Source: Rhynchopus sp. YZ270_cl-10 (taxonomy: Eukaryota; Euglenozoa; Diplonemea; Diplonemida; Diplonemidae). Taken from it: DNA of 64,000 nucleotides. The stretch lies in assembly GCA_964035575.1 (NCBI GenBank), contig OZ037899.1:1-64000 (forward strand). The letters are read 5' to 3'. The notes below the pieces were generated by a model, which worked only from the letters and a program-made list of their open reading frames with translations, did no database searches and was not told where the DNA came from. Positions 21,165 through 28,144 of this stretch are shown here, one piece after another; the stretch's first letter is position 1; each line of letters starts with the position of its first letter. A program made the translations under genes and the position numbers.

Positions 21165-21715
21165 CCTCATCTTACTGATACTCTGCAACAGCAAAGTGGT
21201 CAAAAATGCGAAAACATTGGGAAAATGGGTTATTTGAGTGCTCCTGAATGCATTATGAGGTTAAACGATGTGATTAGAGCATCAGAAGTATCCTGATCGA
21301 GTTGGCGAAAATGACCCAGTAAACTGCCTATTGTACTGCCATTCCGCAATAGCAAAAATAGTCTAAAATGTGAAAACGTTGGGAAAATGGGTTATTTGGG
21401 TGCTCTTGAATCCATTATGAGGTCAGAACCGCAAATTGGAGCACCAGAAGTGCCCTGATCGAGTTGGCGAAAATGACCCACTAAAATGACTTTTGTGCCA
21501 CCATTCCACGAATGGCAAAATGTTCAAAAATGTGAAAATATTGGGAAATCGGGTTATTCGGCTGCTCATGAAGCCATTATGAGGTCAGAATCGCCAATTG
21601 GAGCATCAGAAGTGTCCTGATAGAGTTGGTTAAAATGACCCAGTAAAATGCCTATTGTACCACTATTGCGTAATAGCAAAATGCTCAAAAATGTGAAAAC
21701 GTTGGGAAAATGGCC
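21165..21715 (+). repeat. Satellite-related repeat, type 2, ~3.5 units
   Basis: Direct ~160-bp units with GAAAACGTTGGGAAAATGGG, ATTATGAGGTC and ATTGGAGCATCAGAAG boxes. No gene. Copy at 44563-45113. Confidence 0.8.
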
Positions 21716-21782
21716 ATCTCGCCTTCCCAGTTTTTTATGACTTTTGCAAAGAACAGAAAATGGTTTGAGAAGGGAAAAAAGT

Positions 21783-21855
21783 CTCCTCCTGTTGGGTTCG
21801 AACCAACGACCTGCAGGTTAACAGCCTGACGCGCTACCGACTGCGCCAAGGAGGA
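21783..21855 (-). tRNA. tRNA-Asn (GTT)
   Basis: Acceptor TCCTCCT/AGGAGGA, stem CAGG/CCTG region, loop CTGTTAA. Confidence 0.95.
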
Positions 21856-21944
21856 CCTGACAAGTGTGCTTTTTGTGTTTTGCACAATCTTGAAAACAAA
21901 ACAAAAGGGATAGATTGAAAATGAAAATGAAAAAGAACAACAAG

Positions 21945-22026
21945 TGACGAGAGTGGGGTTTGAACCCACGCCCCCGAAGGGACCAGGGCCTTAACCTGGC
22001 GCCTTAGACCACTCGGCCATCTCGCC
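21945..22026 (-). tRNA. tRNA-Leu (AAG)
   Basis: 82 nt; stem CCAGG/CCTGG, loop TTAAGGC; body close to the tRNA-Leu (CAG) gene at 18830. Confidence 0.94.
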
Positions 22027-22119
22027 TTCAATAAAAGCCAACAAGAATATGGAAGTGGGAATGCGTTTCAACCAGTCACAGAGGAGAATAACAAGGGACG
22101 AAACGGAGAAAAAGGAAAG

Positions 22120-22191
22120 TTCTCCTACGCGGATTCGAACCGCGGTCGCGAGATTCAGAGTCTCGAGTGCTAACCACTACACCATAGGAGA
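22120..22191 (-). tRNA. tRNA-Gln (CTG)
   Basis: Acceptor TCTCCTA/TAGGAGA, stem CGAGA/TCTCG, loop CTCTGAA. Confidence 0.95.
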
Positions 22192-22282
22192 TACAATTCT
22201 GTCGCTTCCTTCTTTTTCTTTGGTACCAAAAAGAATCGAGATCTGGAAATATCACAACAGTGTTTCCAAGCCAAAAAATGTT

Positions 22283-22355
22283 TGGAGATTGAGGGTATCG
22301 ATCCCTCTACCTCTCGCATGCTGAGCGAGCGCTCTACCATTTGAGCTAAACCCCC
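22283..22355 (-). tRNA. tRNA-Ala (AGC)
   Basis: Acceptor GGGGGTT/AATCTCC with G3:U70. Anticodon loop TCAGCAT (C33). The T-loop reads ATCGATA, so position 54 is A and 60 is A, an initiator-like pattern that is unusual in an elongator. Confidence 0.92.
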
Positions 22356-22456
22356 TTACATTTCTTAAACGAATCTTTACAAGGTGGGGATGGAATTCAA
22401 AACCAAAAAGGGAGAAGTAACACTCAAGAGAAAATCTGGTCTTGAAACAAAAAGAG

Positions 22457-22528
22457 AGGGCACACCCGGGTTCGAACCAGGGACCGTTCGGACTGCAGCC
22501 GAATGCTCTACCACTGAGCTATATACCC
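22457..22528 (-). tRNA. tRNA-Cys (GCA)
   Basis: Acceptor GGGTATA/TGTGCCC, stem TTCGG/CCGAA, loop CTGCAGT. Confidence 0.95.
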
Positions 22529-22610
22529 TTCAATAATCATGCTTTGCGCTGAATACTATCAGTTCACTTTTCAACCAACTTCTGTGTGTTACACCACAAA
22601 TAAGGAAAAA

Positions 22611-22730
22611 AGGATTCAAGCACCCGGACTTCCCAGCTGGTCACCCACGCCAGTACTATCCAGGCCTGCTGGTGCTTAACTTCTCAAATCAGGCGGGATG
22701 AGGTGTATTCACCAGAGTATGGCCGAATCC
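22611..22730 (-). rRNA. 5S rRNA gene 3 (unit A)
   Basis: Same 5S sequence on the minus strand. Its 5' flank (about 22742-22790, AAAACCTTTGAAGAGC and following T-rich stretch) is shared with gene 4 but not with the + strand genes. Confidence 0.96.
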
Positions 22731-22885
22731 AATAATGGGTCTGGGTGGAAAACCTTTGAAGAGCTTTTTATTTCTGAGCTTGTTTTTGCTTCACTTGTGC
22801 AAAAGTGTCTTGGGTGTTGCATGGTACAGGAAACTTTATTTGTCTCCCCTGTTCCGCTGCACTCTGCATTAGGTCATTTCACCTA

Positions 22886-23264
22886 AAATAAGGCCAGTTT
22901 GCGATCTTCTTGGAGTATCTTGGTGTCCAGTACAGTGTTTCTGGCATTGTGGACTTGCATGTTGTACAGGGCAACTGCCTGGGAATTAGTCCCACTTCTT
23001 GCAACAGTTTAGCTATTTCGGCATCCCCAGCGCGCATGATATTAAGCACAGGAGAATTTTTGGCTGCAGGTGCGCACGTCCCTTCTGGGGAGTATGGATG
23101 CCTCTTCCTCAGTTTTTGTTGTGCATTTTTGCACCTTTGCGCTCATCTCCATCTCACCAAAGGTGAAATTGTGAATGCTGTCATGCAGCATTCACATTCC
23201 AGCATGCTCCTGTAGGCTGAAGCACCGTCGGTGGTGTAGTCTCCCCTCATTTCTGCTCTCTGGA
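22886..23264 (-). ncRNA. Candidate Pol III RNA Y (unit A)
   Basis: Predicted from a copy of the dyad element at 23286-23322, placed as before U6 and SRP RNA, which puts the RNA start near 23264. Downstream lie stable hairpins such as GTGAATGCTG-CATGA-CAGCATTCAC and CACC-ACCGAC-GGTG. The end is uncertain; the first T4 is near 22885. I do not recognise the RNA. A 52-codon frame on the same strand (MRAGDAEIAKLL..., with a C-x2-C) is an alternative reading. Copy at 46284-46662. Confidence 0.45.
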
Positions 23265-23285
23265 TAGTGCAACAAACACAGGGAT

Positions 23286-23322
23286 ACAAGACAGGGTTGT
23301 CTTGTTGGAGGTGGGTCAGGGT
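23286..23322 (-). promoter_or_regulatory. Dyad upstream element of Y
   Basis: ACAAGACA-GGGT-TGTCTTGT followed by TGGAGGTGGGTCAGGG on the + strand. Copy at 46684-46720. Confidence 0.75.
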
Positions 23323-23366
23323 CTGGATGTCCTAAAACCACACACCAACACGGAAGAAAAGCAAAA

Positions 23367-23486
23367 AGGATTCAAGCACCCGGACTTCCCAGCTGGTCAC
23401 CCACGCCAGTACTATCCAGGCCTGCTGGTGCTTAACTTCTCAAATCAGGCGGGATGAGGTGTATTCACCAGAGTATGGCCGAATCC
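23367..23486 (-). rRNA. 5S rRNA gene 4 (unit A)
   Basis: Fourth 5S gene, minus strand, same sequence as the others. 5' flank 23497-23546 is nearly the same as that of gene 3. Confidence 0.96.
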
Positions 23487-23784
23487 AATACTGAGTCAGG
23501 TTCGAAAACCTTTGAAGAGCTTTTTATTTCTGACCTTGTTTTTGCTTCGGTTGTGAAAACCGGTTTGTGGGTCAGCAGGTTTAACAAGTTTGGCCAGTCC
23601 TTAGCACAGCACTTAGTGCGCTGCACTACTGCATCGGAGCAGGTGCCTGTGTGCTCACAGGTCACCACTCAGTGGTCGATCCCTCTAGACCAGTGTGCTG
23701 GGTTTACTGGGTTTACTGGGTAACATGATGGTTTGTGTGATCACGTTTGTTTTGGTTTGTTTGTTTAAAAAGGCGGGTTTGTGC
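23487..23784. other. Gap between 5S gene 4 and U1
   Basis: Apart from the conserved 5S flank I see no gene, only a short TTTACTGGG triplication near 23703. Copy at 46885-47182. Confidence 0.6.
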
Positions 23785-23933
23785 AAAGCACAGCACCGCC
23801 GCTGTCAAAAATTTCACTGTGCAAGCCAGCCGAAGCTAGTGCCACCAGTATCCCCTGCGCAGTGCAATGCAAGGGCCACTGGTGTGTCGACGCCCTTGTT
23901 GATCAGGTCAGACACCAGTAAGGTATGTAACCT
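23785..23933 (-). ncRNA. U1 snRNA (unit A)
   Basis: Recognises 5' splice sites. Near the 5' end is ACATACCTTACTGG, then the U1-70K loop GATCAACAAGG (human GATCACGAAGG), a loop-II sequence CATTGCACTGC matching the U1A site ATTGCAC, a helix with a TTCG loop (AGC-TTCG-GCT), an Sm site AATTTTTGA and a final hairpin ACAGC/GCTGT, then a T5 run. The exact 5' end is uncertain (23926-23933). Instead of ACTTACCTG the 5' arm carries ACATACCTT, complementary to AAG|GTATGT. Confidence 0.85.
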
Positions 23934-23971
23934 CTAGCTGAGTTTAACAACATGCGAAACTCCAACACCTT

Positions 23972-23983
23972 CAGGGAAGCGTA
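23972..23983 (-). promoter_or_regulatory. Proximal element of U1
   Basis: CAGGGAAGCGTA. The usual 39-nt spacing would place the U1 5' end at 23933. Copy at 47370-47381 in B. Confidence 0.75.
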
Positions 23984-24009
23984 GTGGTTGTCAAGACTTA
24001 AAAACAGAT

Positions 24010-24119
24010 GAGACACAAAGGCCCCTTCAAAAATTATGCTTTCACTTAGTGGCTCTTACCCACGGTCATCTTTAGTAAAAGGCGAAAGATGAGTTCGATA
24101 TGGGCAAGAACCGTGATAT
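24010..24119 (-). ncRNA. U5 snRNA (unit A)
   Basis: Aligns exons during splicing. Loop 1 CGCCTTTTACTAAAG is invariant; it is closed by CATCTTT/AAAGATG and a long stem GGTTCTTGCCCA/TGGGTAAGAGCC. Sm site AATTTTTGA, then a short hairpin and T5. Promoter element 40 nt upstream. Confidence 0.93.
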
Positions 24120-24158
24120 GGCTCTGTTTTGTTCTATTGCTGTATGCACTTTGCTACA

Positions 24159-24170
24159 CATGGAAGCATG
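24159..24170 (-). promoter_or_regulatory. Proximal element of U5
   Basis: CATGGAAGCATG, 40 nt upstream of the estimated U5 5' end (24119). Copy at 47557-47568 in B. Confidence 0.75.
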
Positions 24171-24589
24171 TTGAGAGCGAGGATAGTGTGGTAACTTCTT
24201 GATTGATCAAGATGTCCTTGAAGGTGAAAAAAGTAATGTGAAGCCTTTTTTGAGGTTTTTCTTAAAAACAAGCTGTAAGTGGAAGGGCTGTGCCTGGTAC
24301 TCTTCCCTGCGCCATACAGGGGAGAGACAAAACAATACAAGAAGTATGTGACAATCATCGCAAGTGCTCATGCTGCACATGCCCAACCTATGTCATCATC
24401 CAGCTTTGGTCTTGTGCCGAAGAAAACAATCTTCAACACGAATGCACTCAAAAACAGATCCTGTGTAGAGTACAGTCTTGCCCTTGTTTGTTCCACCTAT
24501 CGGCTGCACAGATGTCTACAGGGAGGCACATTGGTGGTGGTAGTTCTGGTGTGTTAGCTTTACGTGGTGTCTTTATGTTACCACCCCAA
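24171..24589. other. Intergenic region between U5 and U4
   Basis: Divergent promoters of U5 (minus) and U4 (plus) bound this ~420-bp gap. No gene recognised inside. Confidence 0.6.
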
Positions 24590-24601
24590 CACGCTTCCCT
24601 G
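24590..24601 (+). promoter_or_regulatory. Proximal element of U4
   Basis: CACGCTTCCCTG, the reverse complement form, 40 nt upstream of U4 on the + strand. Copy at 47988-47999 in B. Confidence 0.8.
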
Positions 24602-24640
24602 TTGACATAGCTTTGTGACACGACTGGGAGAAAAGGAGGT

Positions 24641-24784
24641 ATTCTTGCGCTCGGGATAATTCCATAAGCAATGACCAAATAGGGACGCTGTGGAGAGATT
24701 GCTGGTTGAAAACTACCCAATTCCCGCCATGGGCCGCTTCGGCGTTGCCACATTGGCAATTTGTGTAGCTGCTTCGGCGGCCTT
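24641..24784 (+). ncRNA. U4 snRNA (unit A)
   Basis: Pairs with U6 before activation. The 5' end ATTCTTGCGC can pair with U6 GCGCAAG (stem II), and ATTGCTGGTT pairs with U6 GATTAGCA using G-U pairs (stem I). GGTTGAAAACTACCCAATTCC, CATTGGCAATTTGTG (Sm site) and a final GCTGC-TTCG-GCGGC hairpin follow the known U4 order. A 77-codon frame at 24690-24923 overlaps it and is not a gene. Confidence 0.92.
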
Positions 24785-24881
24785 GTTTTTACTACGATTG
24801 ATCATCACCTTCGCTCACTTCCCTGTGACATGGGTGTGTAATCTGTTTGCCTTGTTGTTTCCTAGTAATATTGATCATCAT

Positions 24882-24893
24882 CATGCTTCCCTG
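24882..24893 (+). promoter_or_regulatory. Proximal element of U2
   Basis: CATGCTTCCCTG, 40 nt upstream of U2. Copy at 48280-48291 in B. Confidence 0.82.
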
Positions 24894-24932
24894 TACATGG
24901 GTGTCGAATTTGGTATGGACTAAAAAGAAGTC

Positions 24933-25092
24933 ATACCTTCTCGGCCTTTTGGCTAAGATCAAGTGTATTATCTGTTCTTATCAGCTTAATATCTGATACA
25001 GTGCCTTGTGCACTGATGATATTAACGCAATTTCTCATTGGGGTGACGGGTCGCCAGGGCAACCTGGTCCGTTCACACATGTTGCCCTGGAG
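24933..25092 (+). ncRNA. U2 snRNA (unit A)
   Basis: Recognises branch sites. The 5' end ATACCTTCTCGGCCTTTTGG and the CTAAGATCAAGTGTA and CTTATCAGCTTAATATCTG segments are near-identical to metazoan U2. The branch-recognition segment reads GTATTA where GTAGTA is usual. The Sm site is degenerate (AATTTCTC). A long 3' hairpin GCCAGGGCAAC/GTTGCCCTGG closes the RNA; T6 follows at ~25113. Confidence 0.95.
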
Positions 25093-25163
25093 CTGCACAA
25101 CATCCAGGAGTGGCATACCCTCTTTTTTAACAAAACAAAAACAAACACACAAAGGCAACATAT

Positions 25164-25191
25164 CATACATACCATACATACCATACATACA
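25164..25191. repeat. CATAC-type microsatellite
   Basis: About three units of CATACATAC. Copy at 48562-48589. Confidence 0.75.
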
Positions 25192-25405
25192 CAGTGGTTA
25201 CCGGTAAGGGTTATTAAAAACAGAGGTCGGAGCGAGCCTCTCAATGTCAGAGGCTTCAAAGCATTTCACGAGAAAACTCGCCCCTGTCCTTCTTCATCAC
25301 TATCACTTGACCGAACACTCCCCACAAGGAAGCCTGTAAAAGGTGATGCTTTTTTAGGCAACAACACAGACACAGGGGGGGTACTGGGTGGGGTAATATA
25401 AAAAA

Positions 25406-25729
25406 GGGTGCTTGCGTTGTGTGCTGGATCGGGACCACCAGTAAACTGGCAGCCCCACATCCAGTTCTAATATTTGAAGTGTGAAATAGAACGCAGTCAG
25501 AATTAGTGTTACACGCTAATGTAAGAATAATCATCATGGGTAATATTCTGTACGAACGTACGGGATTTACATCATATGAAAGTGGTTCCGCCTTGGGCCA
25601 TATCAGGCCCACAGCAGGACACATCATAAAAATTGTAAAGAATTTTCTGATAAGAAAGGTCTTTTCAAGTTTTAGCTGTTGCTGAACGAGTTGTTTGGTT
25701 TCGAAGTAGCACACTAACTTAGCACCCAA
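25406..25729 (-). ncRNA. Structured RNA X, copy 2 (unit A)
   Basis: Inverted, roughly 80% similar copy of 18095-18428, ending in T6 (25400-25405). Where the two differ, helices persist: GTACAATCTGTAC versus GTACGTTCGTAC, TTTTCCAAGGAAAA versus TTTCTTATCAGAAA. The 3' stem CTGGAT...ATCCAG and the terminal TGGGTGCT/AGCACCC helix are unchanged. Its upstream dyad element lies 22 nt away. X1 and X2 bracket the tRNA-5S-snRNA block as inverted repeats. Confidence 0.7.
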
Positions 25730-25750
25730 ACATAGGGAGAGTATGGGAAA

Positions 25751-25787
25751 ACAAGACAGGGTTGTCTTGTTGGAGGTGGGTCAGGGT
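25751..25787 (-). promoter_or_regulatory. Dyad upstream element of X2
   Basis: Full consensus copy, 22 nt upstream of X2. Copy at 49149-49185. Confidence 0.8.
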
Positions 25788-25858
25788 GACACACACACCT
25801 GTGCACTTTGTACATGCATCATATGTGTGAATGTTTTTTCTCATGGTGACGTAAAAAA

Positions 25859-25971
25859 GGCCAGTCTCTTTCGAGGCTGGCCATGTTTGACAAAGTTGTG
25901 TGAGAAGAATATAATCTTCATGCTTCCATACCAATGAAGTACAGAAACTGTAGCTTTAGAAATCGTTGGTT
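25859..25971 (-). ncRNA. Spliced-leader RNA gene SL2 (unit A)
   Basis: Exon 25932-25971 is identical to the other copies. The 3' hairpin (GGCCAGCC/GGCCAG-type arms) is followed by T6. The promoter element is the most divergent of the set (CTGGTAAACATG, 26010-26021) but keeps the 39-nt spacing. It lies between X2 and the SRP RNA gene. Confidence 0.92.
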
Positions 25972-26009
25972 GCCCTTTTTCTTAACATTGCTCTAAGCAC
26001 CAACATGTA

Positions 26010-26021
26010 CTGGTAAACATG
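26010..26021 (-). promoter_or_regulatory. Proximal element of SL2
   Basis: CTGGTAAACATG, 39 nt upstream; three departures from the consensus, so possibly a weaker promoter. Confidence 0.65.
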
Positions 26022-26135
26022 CCACTTGTGGTGAATAATGTGGGTAGGAATGGTCTGGGCAACGTGGTGGGGTGTATCAACAACACATGTGTATGGTGAT
26101 GTGGAAACAATGTTCACATGGAAAAATGTAAAAAA

Positions 26136-26448
26136 GAAACGCTTCTCCAGTTCAAGCCATTGAGTTGGAAACACCCTCACTCTGCTCTGTGCTGCGATCC
26201 TTGAACTGTCCACTGCAGGAGTTATGAGCTGCTCTGTGAGACCAGCCTGGCCCGGTTCACCCCATTTCACTCTGATTGTTGCCCTGGTTTACACCAAGGC
26301 CGCAAACAGGACAGTAGACTAACACGGACAACACATCAACACAGAAGTTGAAGGTGCCTTTGGTCCACCTCAAAGAGTGCCCAGTTCTGGAGAAGCTTGC
26401 CCCCCCAGAAGCTAGGGGTTTCAGGATGCAGCCAACACATCCCGGCTC
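26136..26448 (-). ncRNA. SRP (7SL) RNA (unit A)
   Basis: RNA scaffold of the signal recognition particle, which targets ribosomes to the ER. The S-domain core GGGGTGAACCGGGCCAGG and the AGG/AGCA symmetric loop of helix 8 around 26229-26264 match human 7SL (GGGGTGAACCGGCCCAGG, AGCAGG), then TCATAACTCC matches TCAAAACTCC. The 5' Alu-domain part GAGCCGGGATG...CCTGAAACCCCTAGC resembles GCCGGGCGCG...CCTGTAGTCCCAGC. It ends at T6 (26130-26135). Length ~313 nt, near the human 300. The dyad element lies ~22 nt upstream. Confidence 0.85.
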
Positions 26449-26471
26449 AATAGATACCATATTGTCGGAAT

Positions 26472-26508
26472 ACAAGACAGGGTTGTCTAGTTGGAGGTGG
26501 GTCAGGTC
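26472..26508 (-). promoter_or_regulatory. Dyad upstream element of SRP RNA
   Basis: ACAAGACA-GGGT-TGTCTAGT variant followed by TGGAGGTGGGTCAGG. Copy at 52532-52568, now separated from the rest of the SRP gene by the insertion. Confidence 0.8.
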
Positions 26509-26601
26509 AAAAACGTGGTTTTGAAGATCCTCACTTCTTGTGTGTGTTTTTTTTTTGCTTTGCACAAAGACACACAAAGACAATCATGCTAACGTAAAAA
26601 A

Positions 26602-26713
26602 GGCCAGTCTCTTTCGAAACCGGCCATGTTTTGACAAAGTTGTGTGAGAAGAGTAATCTTCATGCTTCCATACCAATGAAGTACAGAAACTGTAGCTTTA
26701 GAAATCGTTGGTT
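26602..26713 (-). ncRNA. Spliced-leader RNA gene SL3 (unit A)
   Basis: Exon 26674-26713, GTATGG donor, possible Sm site AACTTTGTC, then a hairpin GGCCGG...CTGGCC with TTTCGAAAG loop region and T6. Promoter element CAGGGAAGCATG at 26752-26763. It lies between SRP RNA and U6. Confidence 0.93.
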
Positions 26714-26751
26714 GCTCTTTTTCTCTACACAGCTTTCGACATGTATGTGCT

Positions 26752-26763
26752 CAGGGAAGCATG
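26752..26763 (-). promoter_or_regulatory. Proximal element of SL3
   Basis: CAGGGAAGCATG, 39 nt upstream. Copy at 52812-52823 in unit B. Confidence 0.85.
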
Positions 26764-26874
26764 CCAGTAGCATAAACCATATGGTCGTTTTTTGAAACCA
26801 ATATTTCAATGGGTTACTGCAGCCTGCCACTTGCCACCTGTGGGTGATGGGTATGTCTGCACATATGTGTTGGT

Positions 26875-26886
26875 CTGGGAAGCATG
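26875..26886 (-). promoter_or_regulatory. Orphan proximal element
   Basis: CTGGGAAGCATG, a perfect copy in SL orientation, but no SL or snRNA gene starts 39 nt downstream (~26836). The ~70 bp between that point and the SL3 promoter hold no recognised RNA. It may be left from a deleted SL gene or drive a short unknown transcript. Confidence 0.5.
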
Positions 26887-26933
26887 AAGAAGACACCAGT
26901 GTAAAAAATACGTGTGATCCGGGGGACAAAAAA

Positions 26934-27037
26934 AAAGTTGATACTTTCTCGATTAATGCGTGTCATCCTTGCGCAGGGACCATGCTAATCTTCTCTGTAT
27001 CGATCCAATTTTAACGGATGTCCCATTTCTGGGGTCC
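26934..27037 (-). ncRNA. U6 snRNA (unit A)
   Basis: Catalytic snRNA. Contains GATACAGAGAAGATTAGCAT, CCCTGCGCAAGGATGACACG and a short 3' tail ending in T9. The 5' hairpin GGACCCCAGAAATGGGACATCC precedes it. No CWGGGAAGCRTG element; instead the dyad element lies 24 nt upstream, which fits Pol III. Confidence 0.95.
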
Positions 27038-27060
27038 AGTATATATGCACAAGGTGGTTG

Positions 27061-27097
27061 ACAAGACAGGGGCCCCTTGTTGGAGTTGGGTCAGGGT
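27061..27097 (-). promoter_or_regulatory. Dyad upstream element of U6
   Basis: Variant ACAAGACAGGGGCCCCTTGT followed by TGGAGTTGGGTCAGGG; the centre differs but stays self-complementary (AGGGGCCCCT). Copy at 53121-53157. Confidence 0.8.
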
Positions 27098-27180
27098 CTG
27101 AATGTGGTTCTAAACTTCTGCTGTTGTTGTGTGGGTTTTTTTGCTTCTTGTGCACAAGACGATCGTGTTAACGTAAAAAA

Positions 27181-27292
27181 GGCCAGTCTCTTTCGAAACT
27201 GGCCATGTTTTGACAAAGTTGTGTGAGAAGAATAATCTTCATGCTTCCATACCAATGAAGTACAGAAACTGTAGCTTTAGAAATCGTTGGTT
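27181..27292 (-). ncRNA. Spliced-leader RNA gene SL4 (unit A)
   Basis: Exon 27253-27292. The terminal hairpin is perfectly paired (GGCCAGT/ACTGGCC) and followed by T6. Promoter element CTGGGAATCATG at 27331-27342. It lies just upstream of U6, with the U6 upstream element (27061-27097) in the gap. Confidence 0.93.
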
Positions 27293-27330
27293 GCCCTTTT
27301 TCTCTACAATGTTCTAAGTGCCAACATGTT

Positions 27331-27342
27331 CTGGGAATCATG
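27331..27342 (-). promoter_or_regulatory. Proximal element of SL4
   Basis: CTGGGAATCATG, 39 nt upstream of the SL4 exon. Confidence 0.8.
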
Positions 27343-27369
27343 CCATATGTATCATTATTATGGTGGGTT

Positions 27370-27540
27370 TTTTTTCTAACATAGCCGTAGAGTGGCTTAT
27401 AAACATACCTAAGGATGCCCAATGTGCTCGAAAGTCCAAAAATCTTGGGAATACGGGATATTTGGGCTCATTTGAGTCAATTGCGTGGTCGTACAATTTA
27501 ATCTGAGCATTACACATATCCTAATCACCAAAATATTCGA
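27370..27540 (+). repeat. ~165-bp satellite monomer between SL4 and SL5
   Basis: One monomer with CTTGGGAATACGGG, GTCAATTGCGTGGTCG and ATCTGAGCAT boxes. Lost in unit B with the SL4/SL5 interval. Confidence 0.8.
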
Positions 27541-27599
27541 AGAACATGGGAATCATGTGTGTTTTTTGGGTTTGCACAAGGTGATGTTAACGTAAAAAA

Positions 27600-27711
27600 G
27601 GCCAGTCTCTTTCGAAACTGGCCATGTTTTGACAAAGTTGTGTGAGAAGAGTAATCTTCATGCTTCCATACCAATGAAGTACAGAAACTGTAGCTTTAGA
27701 AATCGTTGGTT
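27600..27711 (-). ncRNA. Spliced-leader RNA gene SL5 (unit A)
   Basis: Exon 27672-27711 with the same donor, Sm-like site, hairpin and T6. Promoter element CTGGGAAGCC at 27750-27759, then diverging from the consensus. SL4 and SL5 lie ~420 bp apart in the same orientation. In unit B the interval between them is deleted, leaving one gene. Confidence 0.93.
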
Positions 27712-27749
27712 GCCCTTTTTCTCTACAATGTTCTAGGTACCCACTTGTT

Positions 27750-27761
27750 CTGGGAAGCCTT
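27750..27761 (-). promoter_or_regulatory. Proximal element of SL5
   Basis: CTGGGAAGCC followed by a diverged end, 39 nt upstream of the SL5 exon. Confidence 0.75.
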
Positions 27762-28034
27762 CTGCCAATGTCTATAATACGGTTGCTTTTTCGTACCTGA
27801 CATCTTGGTCACTGTGAAGGTTCTACATAAAAATATCCTTAAGTGTGATCCTACAGAAGGATATTCGACAGAGTCAACAGTGGCTTCTGAAGGGGAACAA
27901 GTGTCACAAATATGGTTTTGCAGGCGATTTAAAAATGGGGTGCAGTAAGCACTTGTGCATTAGGTCAGGTGTGAATTGGGTGTGTTTTTGGGTTTGCTTC
28001 TTGTGCACAAAGACAATCGTGCTAACGTAAAAAA

Positions 28035-28144
28035 GGCCAGTCTCTTTCGAGGTGGCCATGTTTGACAAAGTTGTGTGTGAAGAATAATCTTCATGCTTCC
28101 ATACCAATGAAGTACAGAAACTGTAGCTTTAGAAATCGTTGGTT
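28035..28144 (-). ncRNA. Spliced-leader RNA gene SL1 (unit B)
   Basis: Exact counterpart of 4637-4746, including the altered 3' hairpin arm. Exon 28105-28144; promoter element CTGGGAAGCATG at 28183-28194. Confidence 0.93.

Larger units (their letters stand above)
4483..27880 (+). repeat. Tandem unit A (23.4 kb small-RNA gene unit)
   Basis: First copy of the large direct repeat. Every gene from 4637 to 26343 recurs 23,398 bp downstream with only scattered single-base differences. It holds 5 SL RNA genes, U1, U2, U4, U5, U6, SRP RNA, 4 5S rRNA genes, 15 tRNA genes, two copies of an unidentified structured RNA and one full-length LINE. Its left edge is cut by the 8-bp array. Confidence 0.97.

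Noticed and set aside
22880-23050. 52-codon minus-strand frame (MRAGDAEIAKLLQEV..., with C-x2-C) resembling the zinc-binding start of ISXO2/Merlin-type transposases
   Set aside because: The similarity is short and lacks the rest of the domain. The dyad promoter points to an RNA gene over the same DNA.
24690-24923. 77-codon hydrophobic frame
   Set aside because: It overlaps U4 snRNA and the U2 promoter element, which explain the conservation.
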